Counted from the first letter of the stretch, positions 42,541 to 51,892 are shown. The stretch: DNA of 57,473 nt from Clostridiales bacterium (GCA_015055525.1 SVHZ01000007.1:1-57473); one strand, 5' to 3'. Made by a program: numbers and translations. The notes: generated from the sequence alone by a model not told the origin.

Positions 42541-42808
42541 TAAAAAGAGTATAAAAAGAGCGCTTAAAAAACGGGCGCTCGGATACGATTCAACCGAAGT
42601 TACCGAAGAATATACTGAAGATGGCGACGGCGGAGTCAAATTAATTAAGCGAAAAGTCGTAAAAAAGAACGTTCCTCCTGACGTTTCGGCGGTAAAACTG
42701 CTAATAGAAATGGAAGGGGAATCGAGCGACGTTTCAAATATGACAGACGGCGAGTTAGAACTTGAAAAACAACGTTTGTTAAAACTACTTGACAAGGAGA
42801 AGAAATGA
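42533..42808 (+). CDS. Small protein after terminase, possible terminase small-subunit remnant
   Basis: A 91-residue charged protein. The segment VVKKNVPPDVSAVKLLIEME, then LTDGELELEKQRLLKLL-like residues (close to the end), recalls the C-terminal part of phage small terminase subunits (a PPD-xx-A motif), but the usual N-terminal helix-turn-helix is missing. It overlaps the terminase gene by 8 bases and the next gene by 4. AAAGGGG precedes ATG 42533. Confidence 0.45.
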   Translation: MDNKKSIKRALKKRALGYDSTEVTEEYTEDGDGGVKLIKRKVVKKNVPPDVSAVKLLIEMEGESSDVSNMTDGELELEKQRLLKLLDKEKK

Positions 42809-43005
42809 TACTTAAAAAAGTTAATACGCCTATCGTTTGCGATATGGGCGGATGCAAAAACACAGCCAAATACTTTATAAAAAAGCAGGTCGACGAAAGT
42901 AATTTTGACAGTTTGAAATTATGTGAAAAATGCGCCGAAGAGATTTATGAGGTATTAAAAGAAGAAACTGTTAAAAAGGGGAAGAAAAGTGAAGGAAAAA
43001 AGTAA
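42805..43005 (+). CDS. Small Cys-rich (zinc-ribbon-like) protein
   Basis: A 66-residue protein with two cysteine pairs (CDMGGC near 12-17 and CEKC near 40-43) spaced like a small zinc ribbon, and a Lys-rich tail. It overlaps both neighbours and belongs to the head operon. Such peptides occur near terminase and portal genes in some clostridial prophages; function unknown. Confidence 0.55.
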   Translation: MILKKVNTPIVCDMGGCKNTAKYFIKKQVDESNFDSLKLCEKCAEEIYEVLKEETVKKGKKSEGKK

Positions 43006-44869
43006 CGATAAAGAGCGTTTTATCGAAGAAATCGTAAAGGCGACTACCGAAGATTTCATAAAGAGAAGGGAAGATAGAAAAAGTTTAGAGTGGCAATGGA
43101 AACTCAATATGAACTTCGTTTCCGGCAACCAATACTGCGAGATTTTGCCAAGCGGTGAAATTTCCGAAGAAGAAAAGTACTACGGTTGGCAATCAAGGAG
43201 CGTTTTCAACCATATATCTCCCATCGTTGAAACTAGGCTGGCAAAACTTTCAAGAGTGCGCCCGTCAATGAGCGTTAGGGCGAGTTCGGGGGAAGAAAAA
43301 GACTTAAAAACTGCGATAGTTGCGTCTGAAATATTAAAATCAACTTCATCTAGAATTCAGCTTGATAAGGTTATAAAAACTGCAACCGAGTGGTCTGAAG
43401 TTACGGGCACTAGTTTTTATAAAGTTATGTGGAACGATCAAGGCGGAAAACTTATCGGAGAAAAGGACGGCGAAAGCGTTTACGAAGGCGACGTGGTAGT
43501 TCAAGCGGTAAGCCCGTTTGAAATCTTTCCAGATAGCCTTTTCAAGAGCGATATTGAAGATTTATCTAGCGTTATTCACGCAAGAGCAGTTGACGTTAAC
43601 GATATAAATAAGCGTTACGGCGTTCAACTTGAAGGCGGAGAACTCGACGTGTTCTCTTTAAGTAACGAATCAATCTCTTCAAACGGCGGTTACAAGGCTA
43701 AAAAGACTTCTGAAACTCTTAAAAATCACGTTATATTGATTGAAAAATACGAGATGCCGAGCATTGAATATCCAAACGGCAGATATATAGCCGTTGCAGG
43801 CGATAAACTTCTTGAATACGGCGAACTTCCATATAAAAACGGGGTTGACGGCGAAAGGGCGCTACCTTTTATAAAGCAAGTAAGCCTTAATCAAGTGGGA
43901 AGTTTTTTCGGCGTAAGTTTAGTTGAAAGGCTTATTCCTCTTCAAAGAGCGTATAACGCGGTAAAAAATAGAAAATACGAGTTTATGAATAGAGTGAGTA
44001 TGGGCGTTGTTAACGTTGAAGACGGCTCTTGTGATACCGATGAACTTATCGACGAAGGCTTGTCGCCCGGTAAAGTTATAGTTTATCGCCAAGGCAGTAG
44101 ACCTCCGCAAATGATGAGCACGGGCTCGGTTCCGCTTGATTTTACCTACGAAGAAGAAAGGCTTATAAGCGAGTTCGTTACCGTTTCTGGTACGAGTGAA
44201 ATTTCAAGAACTTCATCGGTTAGCAAGTCAACGATGTCTGGCGTGGCGTTAGAATTACTTATCGAACAAGATGAAACTAGGCTTTCTTCAACTGCCGAGG
44301 CTATTAGATCCGCGGTTAAAAATATAGGAAAGCATATCATTAGGTTGTATCGCCAATTTGCTAAAAGCACTAGAATAATGCGCAGTTTAGGGGACGGAAA
44401 GCAAGTTAAAATACTATATTTTAATTCTAGCGATTTATCTTCTGACGACGTTATTTTTGATACCGAAAACGAACTAACTCAAACGCCTGCGCAAAAAAAG
44501 GCGGCGGTTTTAGATATGATTTCGAGCGGGCTTTTATACGACGAAAACGGCGCGTTATCTCAAAGAACTAAGGTTAAGGTTTTAGAAATCTTAGGCTATG
44601 GTTCTCTTTCGAACGCTCAAGATATAGTAACTCTTCACGCATCGAAAGCAGAAAAGGAAAATTTAGAACTTGAAAAAATGGACGTTGGCATTGACGAACT
44701 TGACGAGCATGGAGTTCATATCGAAGAGCATATTAGAAAATTATTGTCGCTCGACAATGAAAATTTGCAAGACAGCGATTATAAAAAGCGAATTAGAGCG
44801 CACGTTGCCTTGCATAAAAACGCAATATCTCAAAGCGTTATAAAAGCGCTTCAAGATAAAGGAGAATAA
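42989..44869 (+). CDS. Phage portal protein (P22-like)
   Basis: A 626-residue portal protein, the ring that forms the DNA gate at one capsid vertex. The family pattern is seen in the N-terminal RREDRKSLEWQWKLNMNFVSG and SVFNHISPIVETRLAKL, then the central FEIFPDSLF, FFGVSLVERLIPLQRAYNA and a helical stretch near 480-560. GTG 42989 has an AAAAGGGGAAG site before it and overlaps the preceding gene. The size is closer to P22-type portals than to the shorter HK97-type ones. Confidence 0.85.
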   Translation: MKEKSNDKERFIEEIVKATTEDFIKRREDRKSLEWQWKLNMNFVSGNQYCEILPSGEISEEEKYYGWQSRSVFNHISPIVETRLAKLSRVRPSMSVRASSGEEKDLKTAIVASEILKSTSSRIQLDKVIKTATEWSEVTGTSFYKVMWNDQGGKLIGEKDGESVYEGDVVVQAVSPFEIFPDSLFKSDIEDLSSVIHARAVDVNDINKRYGVQLEGGELDVFSLSNESISSNGGYKAKKTSETLKNHVILIEKYEMPSIEYPNGRYIAVAGDKLLEYGELPYKNGVDGERALPFIKQVSLNQVGSFFGVSLVERLIPLQRAYNAVKNRKYEFMNRVSMGVVNVEDGSCDTDELIDEGLSPGKVIVYRQGSRPPQMMSTGSVPLDFTYEEERLISEFVTVSGTSEISRTSSVSKSTMSGVALELLIEQDETRLSSTAEAIRSAVKNIGKHIIRLYRQFAKSTRIMRSLGDGKQVKILYFNSSDLSSDDVIFDTENELTQTPAQKKAAVLDMISSGLLYDENGALSQRTKVKVLEILGYGSLSNAQDIVTLHASKAEKENLELEKMDVGIDELDEHGVHIEEHIRKLLSLDNENLQDSDYKKRIRAHVALHKNAISQSVIKALQDKGE

Positions 44870-44875
44870 AAAATT

Positions 44876-45532
44876 ATGATAAATACAGCGGGAGAAAAAG
44901 AGCAGGGAACGGTTGAAATAGAAGTCGGCGCTACATCGCAAACCGCAGGGGCGGAAAATAGTTCAGGCGAGATGGAAAGCGCGCCGTATGGAAAATTTAC
45001 AAATGCAAAAGACTTGCTCGATGCTTACAATTCTTTGCAGTCTGAATTTACTAGACGCTGTCAGAAGGTAAAAGAGTTGGAAAGGGAAAACAACTGCTTA
45101 AAACAAAGTGAAAAACCTTTAGAAGATTCATTTTCTATAAGTAGTAGACAGGGGAAACCTTCGTTTAAGGAAACTTATCCTGAAACGGAGGGAATATTAA
45201 AGTCACTCTACGATTTAGCCGCAAGTAGTGGGGACGATGCCGAAGGCTTTTTGGAAAGAGCGTACGTAAAATATCTTAAAAACCAAGCCGAGAAACAAAA
45301 CGAGTATTACAGTTCTAAAGACTATATTCGCTCTAAAATAAACGGCGATGAAGATATTAAAAACGAGATAATTCGCGAGTATCTCGACGGTATAAACGCA
45401 TCAAAACCGAAAGTCGGGCAATTTATGGGAAACGGCGATGGGGTAATATCAGCGCCGTCAAAACCCAAAACGTTGCAGGACGCAGCAAAAATAGCCCTGC
45501 AAATTTTTGAAAAAGCAAAGGAGATTAATTAA
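44876..45532 (+). CDS. Probable phage scaffolding protein
   Basis: A 218-residue acidic protein. A disordered N-terminus (about 1-45) is followed by KFTNAKDLLDAYNSLQSEF, which is typical of scaffold-like proteins, then coiled coil VKELERENNCLKQ and a long helical C-terminus. The position between portal and coat genes is where scaffold proteins lie. A strong AAAGGAG ribosome site is present. Confidence 0.7.
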   Translation: MINTAGEKEQGTVEIEVGATSQTAGAENSSGEMESAPYGKFTNAKDLLDAYNSLQSEFTRRCQKVKELERENNCLKQSEKPLEDSFSISSRQGKPSFKETYPETEGILKSLYDLAASSGDDAEGFLERAYVKYLKNQAEKQNEYYSSKDYIRSKINGDEDIKNEIIREYLDGINASKPKVGQFMGNGDGVISAPSKPKTLQDAAKIALQIFEKAKEIN

Positions 45533-45537
45533 ACATT

Positions 45538-46716
45538 ATGACAGTTACAATGAATACTGCAGACAAGGTGTTAAAAACCGCGTATCTTGACGTAGTTTCT
45601 GAATACCTTGACTATAACGCTAATGCGTTTTTATCAAAAATTAAAAAGACCACCGACAACGTTTGGGGTAAAGAAATTAAAAAACTTGTAAAAGCGGGTA
45701 TAAACGGTGGCATTAGCGCCGGTTCTGAAGACGGGGAACTTCCCGAATCTTACGCTAATATGTATAACGAATTCGTAATCGGACTTAAAAACCTTTACGG
45801 TACGATTGAACTTAGTGATAAGGCTATTAGAGCAAGTGAAAATAAATCGGGCGCATTTACTAGTTTATTAAACGAAGAAATCAATTCTTTAATGCACGCT
45901 GCTAACATTAATTTTAGCAGAATGTTATTTGGCGACGGTAGCGGTAGGTTAGGCTCGGTAAGCAACGGAAACCTCAACTCTTTCGTTACCGATCAACCGC
46001 AAAACTTTATAGAAGGTATGCCTATTCAATTTAGAGATATGAGCGGTACGCTTTTACACGACGGTAAAGTATTTAGAGTTCAATCTGTTGATATTCCTTC
46101 AAATAAAGTGTACGTTTACGGCGTTCCTACTTGGAGTTTAGTTGAAGACTTTGACGGTTCTGCTTACGTAAATAACGCATACAATAACGAACTTACGGGT
46201 TTAATGTCACTTTTTGATCGTAAGGTTGGTTCAGTATACGGCGTTGGCAAAGATACTTATAAAAACCTTTTCCCAAGAGTTAAGGAAAACGCCGGTACGA
46301 TTTCCGAAAATATGATTCAAGCGCAAATCGACGAAGTTGAAGAAAGAAGCGGTGGCAAAATTAACTTTATCTTATGTTCTTCAGGCGTAAAGAGAGCGTT
46401 TATCGATCACTTATCAACCTATAAGAGAAACGTTGAAACTATGGAAGTTGCAGGCGGTCACAAAACCGTATCGTTTAACGGTATTCCCGTAGTTTCAGAT
46501 AGATTCTGTCCGAAGGGCTGGATGTTCCTTCTTAACACCGATGATTTCGCTATTCATCAACTTTGCGACTGGGAGTGGATTGAAGGGGAAGACGGTAGAA
46601 TTTTACGTCAACTCGAAAATAAGCCCGTTTATAGGGCAACGCTTGTAAAATACGCTGAACTTTTATGTTCTCGCCCTTGGGCTCAAACTGCAATTTCAGG
46701 TATTACCGAAGCGTAA
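45538..46716 (+). CDS. Major capsid (coat) protein, HK97-fold type
   Basis: A 392-residue coat protein. The N-terminal helix region (KVLKTAYLDVVSEYL) and the extended arm (VWGKEIKKLVKAGINGG) precede the E-loop-like segment and the core with NFILCSSGVKRAFIDHL and VSFNGIPVVSDRFCP, the conserved P-domain/A-domain strands of phage coats. Position after the scaffold and before the connector fits. A hairpin follows the gene, which may stabilise its message. Confidence 0.85.
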   Translation: MTVTMNTADKVLKTAYLDVVSEYLDYNANAFLSKIKKTTDNVWGKEIKKLVKAGINGGISAGSEDGELPESYANMYNEFVIGLKNLYGTIELSDKAIRASENKSGAFTSLLNEEINSLMHAANINFSRMLFGDGSGRLGSVSNGNLNSFVTDQPQNFIEGMPIQFRDMSGTLLHDGKVFRVQSVDIPSNKVYVYGVPTWSLVEDFDGSAYVNNAYNNELTGLMSLFDRKVGSVYGVGKDTYKNLFPRVKENAGTISENMIQAQIDEVEERSGGKINFILCSSGVKRAFIDHLSTYKRNVETMEVAGGHKTVSFNGIPVVSDRFCPKGWMFLLNTDDFAIHQLCDWEWIEGEDGRILRQLENKPVYRATLVKYAELLCSRPWAQTAISGITEA

Positions 46717-46726
46717 AGTATTTAAG

Positions 46727-46749
46727 TTCTCCGCCTTTTAGGCGGAGAA
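46727..46749 (+). terminator. Hairpin after the coat gene (partial terminator or mRNA stabiliser)
   Basis: Stem TTCTCCGCC / GGCGGAGAA with loop TTTTA but only a short AT-rich tail, so it probably attenuates rather than ends transcription and lets coat protein exceed connector levels. Confidence 0.65.
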
Positions 46750-46768
46750 TTATTATAAAGGAGCAATT

Positions 46769-47320
46769 ATGAAAGTTTTAGACGTAATTTTAACGGCGGT
46801 AAAAATCTTGGGAGATGAAAACTTATATTCGTATTTAATCGATGAAAATTCTTCGCTTAGCGGTTATCAAAACGATAGTGAACTTTTGCTTATTGCGTAT
46901 AATCAAGCGATAATTTCTCTATCTATGTATTTCCCGCTCTCGTTTAGTGAAACTCTTTTACCGACGAGCGGAACAGTTAAGTATGAAAAATTCACTTTTA
47001 ATCCGTATAAAATTTTAAGCGTTACACCTAAAAACGCTTGCTCTAAATTCAAAGTGTTACCAACTGAAATTTTAACCGATTCTGAAATTACCGTAGAGTA
47101 TAACTACTTTGTTGAAAGTCAAGATTACGAGGATAAATTTCCTTACGAAAACGGGGTTGTAAATTCTACTACGATAAGTTATGGCATAATTTCAGAGTAT
47201 CTTTTATACAAGGGTAGATACGATGAAAGTGTTGCATATAACGACAAGTTTGTTACTTCTCTTAAAAATTTGGCTAATTACAAAAAGAAAAAGAAGATTA
47301 AATCAAGGGAGTGGTTTTGA
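46769..47320 (+). CDS. Head-tail connector (P22 gp4-like)
   Basis: A 183-residue protein in the position of the first ring below the portal. It has a helical N-terminus (VLDVILTAVKILGDENL), a loop and strands in the middle and a helical C-terminus (EYLLYKGRYDESVAYND), which matches the layout of gp4/gp6-type connectors. A good AAAGGAG site precedes the ATG. Sequence similarity is not strong enough to be sure. Confidence 0.6.
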   Translation: MKVLDVILTAVKILGDENLYSYLIDENSSLSGYQNDSELLLIAYNQAIISLSMYFPLSFSETLLPTSGTVKYEKFTFNPYKILSVTPKNACSKFKVLPTEILTDSEITVEYNYFVESQDYEDKFPYENGVVNSTTISYGIISEYLLYKGRYDESVAYNDKFVTSLKNLANYKKKKKIKSREWF

Positions 47321-47321
47321 T

Positions 47322-48737
47322 ATGAACTTAAAAATAAGGTATCCTTCGGTTTCAAAGCGAAAAATCTCGGTTAACTCTTTTTCAAACGGGATGAAGGGGA
47401 CTTTAGAGCAAAAGAGATCGGATTTATCACGGGCTACGTGGGCTTTCAATTTTGATTACTCTGACGGGATATTAAAAAACGGACTTGGAGTAACCTATTT
47501 TAAGGAGTTTTCAACCGTAAATATAAACAATCTTAAAATGCTTGGAATTTACGAGTATATTAGGTTTAACGAAGATATTAACGATTATGAAAATTTAATA
47601 ATTTACTATCTTGACGATAAGCGTTTATATTGGGTTAATTCAAACGGTGGAAACGTCGAACTTTTAAGCGATACTGTTTTTGAAACAAAACCCGCAATAA
47701 TTCAGTATAACTATCTTGACAAAGACGTCTTGCTTATATCTTCGCCGTCGAGCGGATTATACTATCTTGACTATTTGACTTTAGTAAAGATTGAAGACGC
47801 TCCTGAAATTACTTCTTTATGCGCACATAAGGAAAGGATATTCGCAACTTCAGGTAGAGATGGAAAATCTCTTTGGTTTTCCGATGATTTCGACCCTACT
47901 AATTGGGCTATATCTCTAAACGAGGCGGGGTTTATAAATTTTGCAGATAGGCTTGGAAAACTTATAAAAGCCGTTAGTTTTTTAGATTCAGTCTACGTTT
48001 TTAGAGAGTATGGCATAACGAGAGTTGTTGCGTACGGAGATCAAGAAGAATTTAGCGCCGATAACTTATTTGGCAATCACGGTAAAATTTATGGAAACAG
48101 CGTTACCGAGTGCGGTGACTTTATTATTATGGTAACTAGCGCAGGAATTTTTTCCTTCAACGGTCTTAACGCAACTAAAATTTTAAGCGAGTACGACGAG
48201 TATTTGTACGGTATCGATAATCAAAACGCCAAAGGCGTTTACCGTGATAATAAAGTGTTTATAAAACTCAATATGAAATTTTTTCTAAACGTTGAATCGG
48301 TCATTTTGGTTTATGACGTCGCTAAGAAAAGTTCATATATCGCTCGCGGATTAAACATTGAAGATTTTTGCTTTTTTAGTGGAAACGTAAACGAGGTTTT
48401 GTGCGTTACAGGGGACGATAGAACAGGTAAATTAGATTTAAGCGGATGTTGTTTTGAAAAAAACTTAACTTGCAGTTGGTCGAGTGAACTTTGTGATTTT
48501 TCCCTTCCCGACGTATCTAAAAATTTATATAAAGTTACCTTGTTTTCTTCTAAAAAGGCAACGCTTACGGTAGAGGGTGATGGAAAAGTTTTATCTTACG
48601 AGTTAAAACCAAATAGGGTAAGCGAGATTGCGCCTTGTTTAACGGGATATAAATTTAGGTTTGCTATAACTTCAGTTGAAAACGGCGTGGAGATTTCAAA
48701 TTTGTGCGCGTATATAAGTTACGTTAGGGGGAACTAA
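47322..48737 (+). CDS. Head completion/tail hub protein (P22 gp10-like), propeller-type
   Basis: A 471-residue beta-rich protein. Many repeated strand motifs such as LIIYYLDDKRLYWVN, VLLISSPSSGLYYLDY, SLWFSDDFDPTNW and DFIIMVTSAGIFSFNG indicate a propeller, and the length is the same as that of P22 gp10, the stopper ring below gp4. ATG 47322 follows AAGGGAG. The gene begins one base after the connector gene. The assignment depends on position, length and fold type. Confidence 0.6.
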   Translation: MNLKIRYPSVSKRKISVNSFSNGMKGTLEQKRSDLSRATWAFNFDYSDGILKNGLGVTYFKEFSTVNINNLKMLGIYEYIRFNEDINDYENLIIYYLDDKRLYWVNSNGGNVELLSDTVFETKPAIIQYNYLDKDVLLISSPSSGLYYLDYLTLVKIEDAPEITSLCAHKERIFATSGRDGKSLWFSDDFDPTNWAISLNEAGFINFADRLGKLIKAVSFLDSVYVFREYGITRVVAYGDQEEFSADNLFGNHGKIYGNSVTECGDFIIMVTSAGIFSFNGLNATKILSEYDEYLYGIDNQNAKGVYRDNKVFIKLNMKFFLNVESVILVYDVAKKSSYIARGLNIEDFCFFSGNVNEVLCVTGDDRTGKLDLSGCCFEKNLTCSWSSELCDFSLPDVSKNLYKVTLFSSKKATLTVEGDGKVLSYELKPNRVSEIAPCLTGYKFRFAITSVENGVEISNLCAYISYVRGN

Positions 48738-49862
48738 ATGTTTATTGATTACGGTAAAAGGGCGTATATAAAACTTGGCGAACTTGAAAAGCGAATAGTT
48801 CAACTTGAAAATCAAATTAAAAAAACTGCGTATAACACCTTGTTTTTTGATCTCACTACGCCTGAGATAATAACCAAGTTAAATAAGAGCGTAAAGTTCC
48901 TTTCAAACGGAGATTCGCTAGTAAAAGGGGAAGTGTTTTTGGGCGTACCGCAAGGCGCGTTTGTAAACTATCAAATATCTTGCAAAGGGCTGGTTATTAA
49001 GTATGGAAAAACTTCTTCGCTTGAAAATATTATCACCTTTGATTTTGCGGTAGAAGACGGGATAAATTCGCTCGATTTTACTTTTTATTCAAGCGTTGAA
49101 TTTAAGTTTGATTCTATAAAAATCACTCTTGGCGGTCAAATTGATTATTATAATCAAAAGCGAAAACTTTCCCTTGCAACAACAGGTTATAGCGACTATA
49201 TAATCCATCAATACGGCGATAGTGCAACTCTTTATGATTACGGTTTAGATGGACTTGTAAAAGTTACTGAGTTTAACGGCGTATACGATATAAGTCTTTT
49301 GGGGTTTTCAAACGAAAAACTCTACGTTGCGGTTATTGACGATAAAAACGCGCTTACCATTCAAACGCTCGATATTAGCAAAGATGCGATTTCAAAATCT
49401 TCCGTCTTATCGAAAAACGTTTCTTCCGTTTGCGGTTATATAAGCCAAGATAGAGTTAAAGTTATTTTCTCTAAAACGGGCGAAATAATGGTGGGAGAGT
49501 ATAGTTTTAATCAAACTTTTTCCTTTGAAAAAAGCGGTAGGCGTGGAGATAAAGTTACCGCCGATTCAAGCGTAATTGACGCATACGTTATTTACGGAGA
49601 TTATAAGCCTACAAAATTCGTAGAATACTTTGCAACGTACGTTCTAAATAAAGGGGAAAATTATCACGTTATAAAAGACGGCGACGCGTATTTAATATAT
49701 TACGGTTTAGACGGTTGGTTATATAAACAAACTGTAAACGGTAACGTGTCAAAGCCGATTAAACTTTCGGCGTGCGATGAAATTTTGAAATTACACGACG
49801 GAAAATATATTAAAAGGGTGAGAGACGTTCTCACCGTGGAGAAAGAAGATGTACAACGTTAA
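48738..49862 (+). CDS. Unassigned virion-module protein (coiled coil plus beta-rich part)
   Basis: A 374-residue protein starting directly after the hub gene. Residues 8-32 form a short coiled coil (LGELEKRIVQLENQIKK), followed by a jelly-roll-like segment (about 45-140) and propeller-like repeats (ALTIQTLDISKD, DGWLYKQTVNGN). It could be a tail needle, fibre or particle-specific surface protein, but I recognise no family. It overlaps the next gene by 14 bases. Confidence 0.5.
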   Translation: MFIDYGKRAYIKLGELEKRIVQLENQIKKTAYNTLFFDLTTPEIITKLNKSVKFLSNGDSLVKGEVFLGVPQGAFVNYQISCKGLVIKYGKTSSLENIITFDFAVEDGINSLDFTFYSSVEFKFDSIKITLGGQIDYYNQKRKLSLATTGYSDYIIHQYGDSATLYDYGLDGLVKVTEFNGVYDISLLGFSNEKLYVAVIDDKNALTIQTLDISKDAISKSSVLSKNVSSVCGYISQDRVKVIFSKTGEIMVGEYSFNQTFSFEKSGRRGDKVTADSSVIDAYVIYGDYKPTKFVEYFATYVLNKGENYHVIKDGDAYLIYYGLDGWLYKQTVNGNVSKPIKLSACDEILKLHDGKYIKRVRDVLTVEKEDVQR

Positions 49863-50739
49863 TGAAAAAATTATTCAATATTTGAAAAAATTAGAAAATC
49901 AACCCGTACCCGTTTCTGGCGAAGAAACGAAAACGGATAAAGATGAAAAGAAAAAACAATTAGTTGAAGAAATTAAGCGATTAAACAGCGAGTTATCCGG
50001 TAAGAAAAACACCGTTCAATTAGATGCTATGGAATTTACTCCGCTTACTGAAAAAGAATTGAAAAAGCAGGCTACTGATAAGGTTGAACCTAAATATCAA
50101 GCCAAAGAAAATTCGCTTGAAACGAAAAAGGATACCGCGGTAAAAAAACTTGAACTTGAAAACCAAAAACTTCAAGATGAAGGTAAGAATAAAAAAGAAA
50201 GCGTTGAAAAAGCGTATATCGAACTTGAAGATAAGCTTAATAAAAACGCTATAAAAAGGGGAATTGCGCGCTCGTCAATAGTTTCAGAGCAGGTTAGAAA
50301 CTTAGGAGTTGAAAAAATTAGAGATCTTTTAGGCGTAGATCAAGCCGTGGCTAATGAAATTAAAATAAACTCTGATAAAATTGCAAGTTTAGAGCAAGAA
50401 TACGTATCTGCGGTAAATGATTTGAGTATAGAAAAAGCCTTAGAAATTAGCGAGGTTATCGATAAACTTACCGAAGAACAAAACGCAAAACTTGAAAAGG
50501 TTATAAAATACAATAACGATATTAAAAAACAACAAGCAACGCTCGATGAAAAAGTTACTTATTTAACTAAAGCTGAAAAGAACGAAATAAATGGTAAAAT
50601 AGTTAATCTTGTAATTGAGTATTACAATACTCTTCCAAAAGAAGAAAGATTACTTGCCTTTGAATCGGACGAAGATATTTTAGATATTTTAGGCGATAAT
50701 GCTAGTTTAGTTGAAAGATATTTAAGAGCATCTGCATAG
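49849..50739 (+). CDS. Unassigned coiled-coil protein at the end of the head operon
   Basis: A 296-residue, highly charged protein with long predicted coiled coils (KKQLVEEIKRLNSELSGKK near 40, KKLELENQKLQDEGKNKKE near 100 and TEEQNAKLEKVIKY near 205). A middle part, NAIKRGIARSSIVSEQVRNL, looks like ejection- or structural-protein linkers of podophages. The last gene of the module; a terminator follows at once. Confidence 0.5.
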   Translation: MYNVNEKIIQYLKKLENQPVPVSGEETKTDKDEKKKQLVEEIKRLNSELSGKKNTVQLDAMEFTPLTEKELKKQATDKVEPKYQAKENSLETKKDTAVKKLELENQKLQDEGKNKKESVEKAYIELEDKLNKNAIKRGIARSSIVSEQVRNLGVEKIRDLLGVDQAVANEIKINSDKIASLEQEYVSAVNDLSIEKALEISEVIDKLTEEQNAKLEKVIKYNNDIKKQQATLDEKVTYLTKAEKNEINGKIVNLVIEYYNTLPKEERLLAFESDEDILDILGDNASLVERYLRASA

Positions 50740-50745
50740 GTTTTT

Positions 50746-50772
50746 ACGGCGTAACGAGTTTACGCCGTTTTT
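50746..50772 (+). terminator. Terminator of the phage-type head operon
   Basis: Stem ACGGCGTAA / TTACGCCGT with T-run, seven bases after the last gene of the module. Confidence 0.88.
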
Positions 50773-50799
50773 CATTTGAAAATTAGTGTATACAAATGC

Positions 50800-50828
50800 T
50801 TGCCAAAAACGTAGAAATAAGTTATAAT
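50800..50828 (+). promoter_or_regulatory. Promoter for the membrane protein gene
   Basis: TTGCCA (50800-50805), 17 bases, TATAAT (50823-50828), 31 bases before the ATG. Confidence 0.72.
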
Positions 50829-50859
50829 TTATTTGAATTTGATTTAATAGGGTTAAATT

Positions 50860-51828
50860 ATGAAGGTTACAAACGGAATAAAAATTGCAATGGCAAACAA
50901 GCCGTTGTGCTATAAGATATTATTTTCAAGAACGCTTATCTCCTCCATTTTTACTATAATTTGTTTTTTAATTGCAAAGATTGCTATTGACGATATCATA
51001 AATAGTATGGAGTTTGAAACGTTCGTAGATTCTTTGAGAATAATTTTCAAGAACTTCATTGCTATTAACGACGAGGCTAACGTAAACGCTAGCGCGCTTC
51101 TTACTGAAAACCTTTTATCTCTTTTTGAATTTGTAAAAAACGAGTATGAAAAAGTTTTAGTAGTAGGTCTTGGCGTTCTTGCGGTTATTCAACTTGCAAA
51201 GTTCTTTACGGGTATTTGTGATTACGTGGCGGCGGTTAACGTTAACGCGCACATGTCTTCACTTCATCACGCAAAGTTCTTCTCAACTTTAGCAGAGCAT
51301 CTTTCTCCTGCAATTCGTTACGCTACCTATTGCGTTATATCGCTTTTCTTATATAACACCTTTATAATTGTAACCGCAATTTTCCTCTTTGTTTTACTTA
51401 TCGGCGTAACTGGATTATTTACTTTCACGATCGTTTTATTCTTTATTCTTTTTGCCGATGCGTTTAGGCTTATGATAGTTGGTATGGTTCCTGCTAAAAT
51501 GGTTTGCGAAGGCTGTTCGGCAACAACTGCTTTTAAGCAAGCGTTCAAAGGCGTTGAATTTAGATTTATGGTTGAAAGATTTATTTCTTATTTTACTATG
51601 AGATTAATGGCAATCGTAGTTAGTGCTATCGCAGGTATTGTAACTTTCGGCGTATCGTTAATAGTTACTATTCCGCTTATTTCCGTATCTTATATAGCAG
51701 TTCGTTTCGTTGACTACTATACTATCAACACTAAAAAATATTATATCAATTTTGATAATATCGTCGTTCCAAAAGAACTTAGAACTAAGGGCGAACAATT
51801 ACTTAGTCACGTTGACGTTGACGCGTAA
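50860..51828 (+). CDS. Polytopic membrane protein of unknown function
   Basis: A 322-residue protein with about six membrane segments (around 23-45, 98-115, 150-185 as a pair, 190-210, 245-280) and an acidic loop near 60-90. Sequence VFVLLIGVTGLFTF-like stretches recur but there is no diagnostic motif. It has its own promoter and terminator, so it belongs to the host rather than to the head module. A holin role is unlikely given its size. Confidence 0.55.
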   Translation: MKVTNGIKIAMANKPLCYKILFSRTLISSIFTIICFLIAKIAIDDIINSMEFETFVDSLRIIFKNFIAINDEANVNASALLTENLLSLFEFVKNEYEKVLVVGLGVLAVIQLAKFFTGICDYVAAVNVNAHMSSLHHAKFFSTLAEHLSPAIRYATYCVISLFLYNTFIIVTAIFLFVLLIGVTGLFTFTIVLFFILFADAFRLMIVGMVPAKMVCEGCSATTAFKQAFKGVEFRFMVERFISYFTMRLMAIVVSAIAGIVTFGVSLIVTIPLISVSYIAVRFVDYYTINTKKYYINFDNIVVPKELRTKGEQLLSHVDVDA

Positions 51829-51892
51829 TTTTAAGTGGGAACTGTTAAAGCGATAAAAGACTTTGAAAAATTATTTTAATTAAAAGCAAAAT

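Noticed and set aside
50860-51828. Membrane protein as a holin of the phage module
   Set aside because: It is too large, has its own promoter after the module's terminator, and no lysin gene is near.
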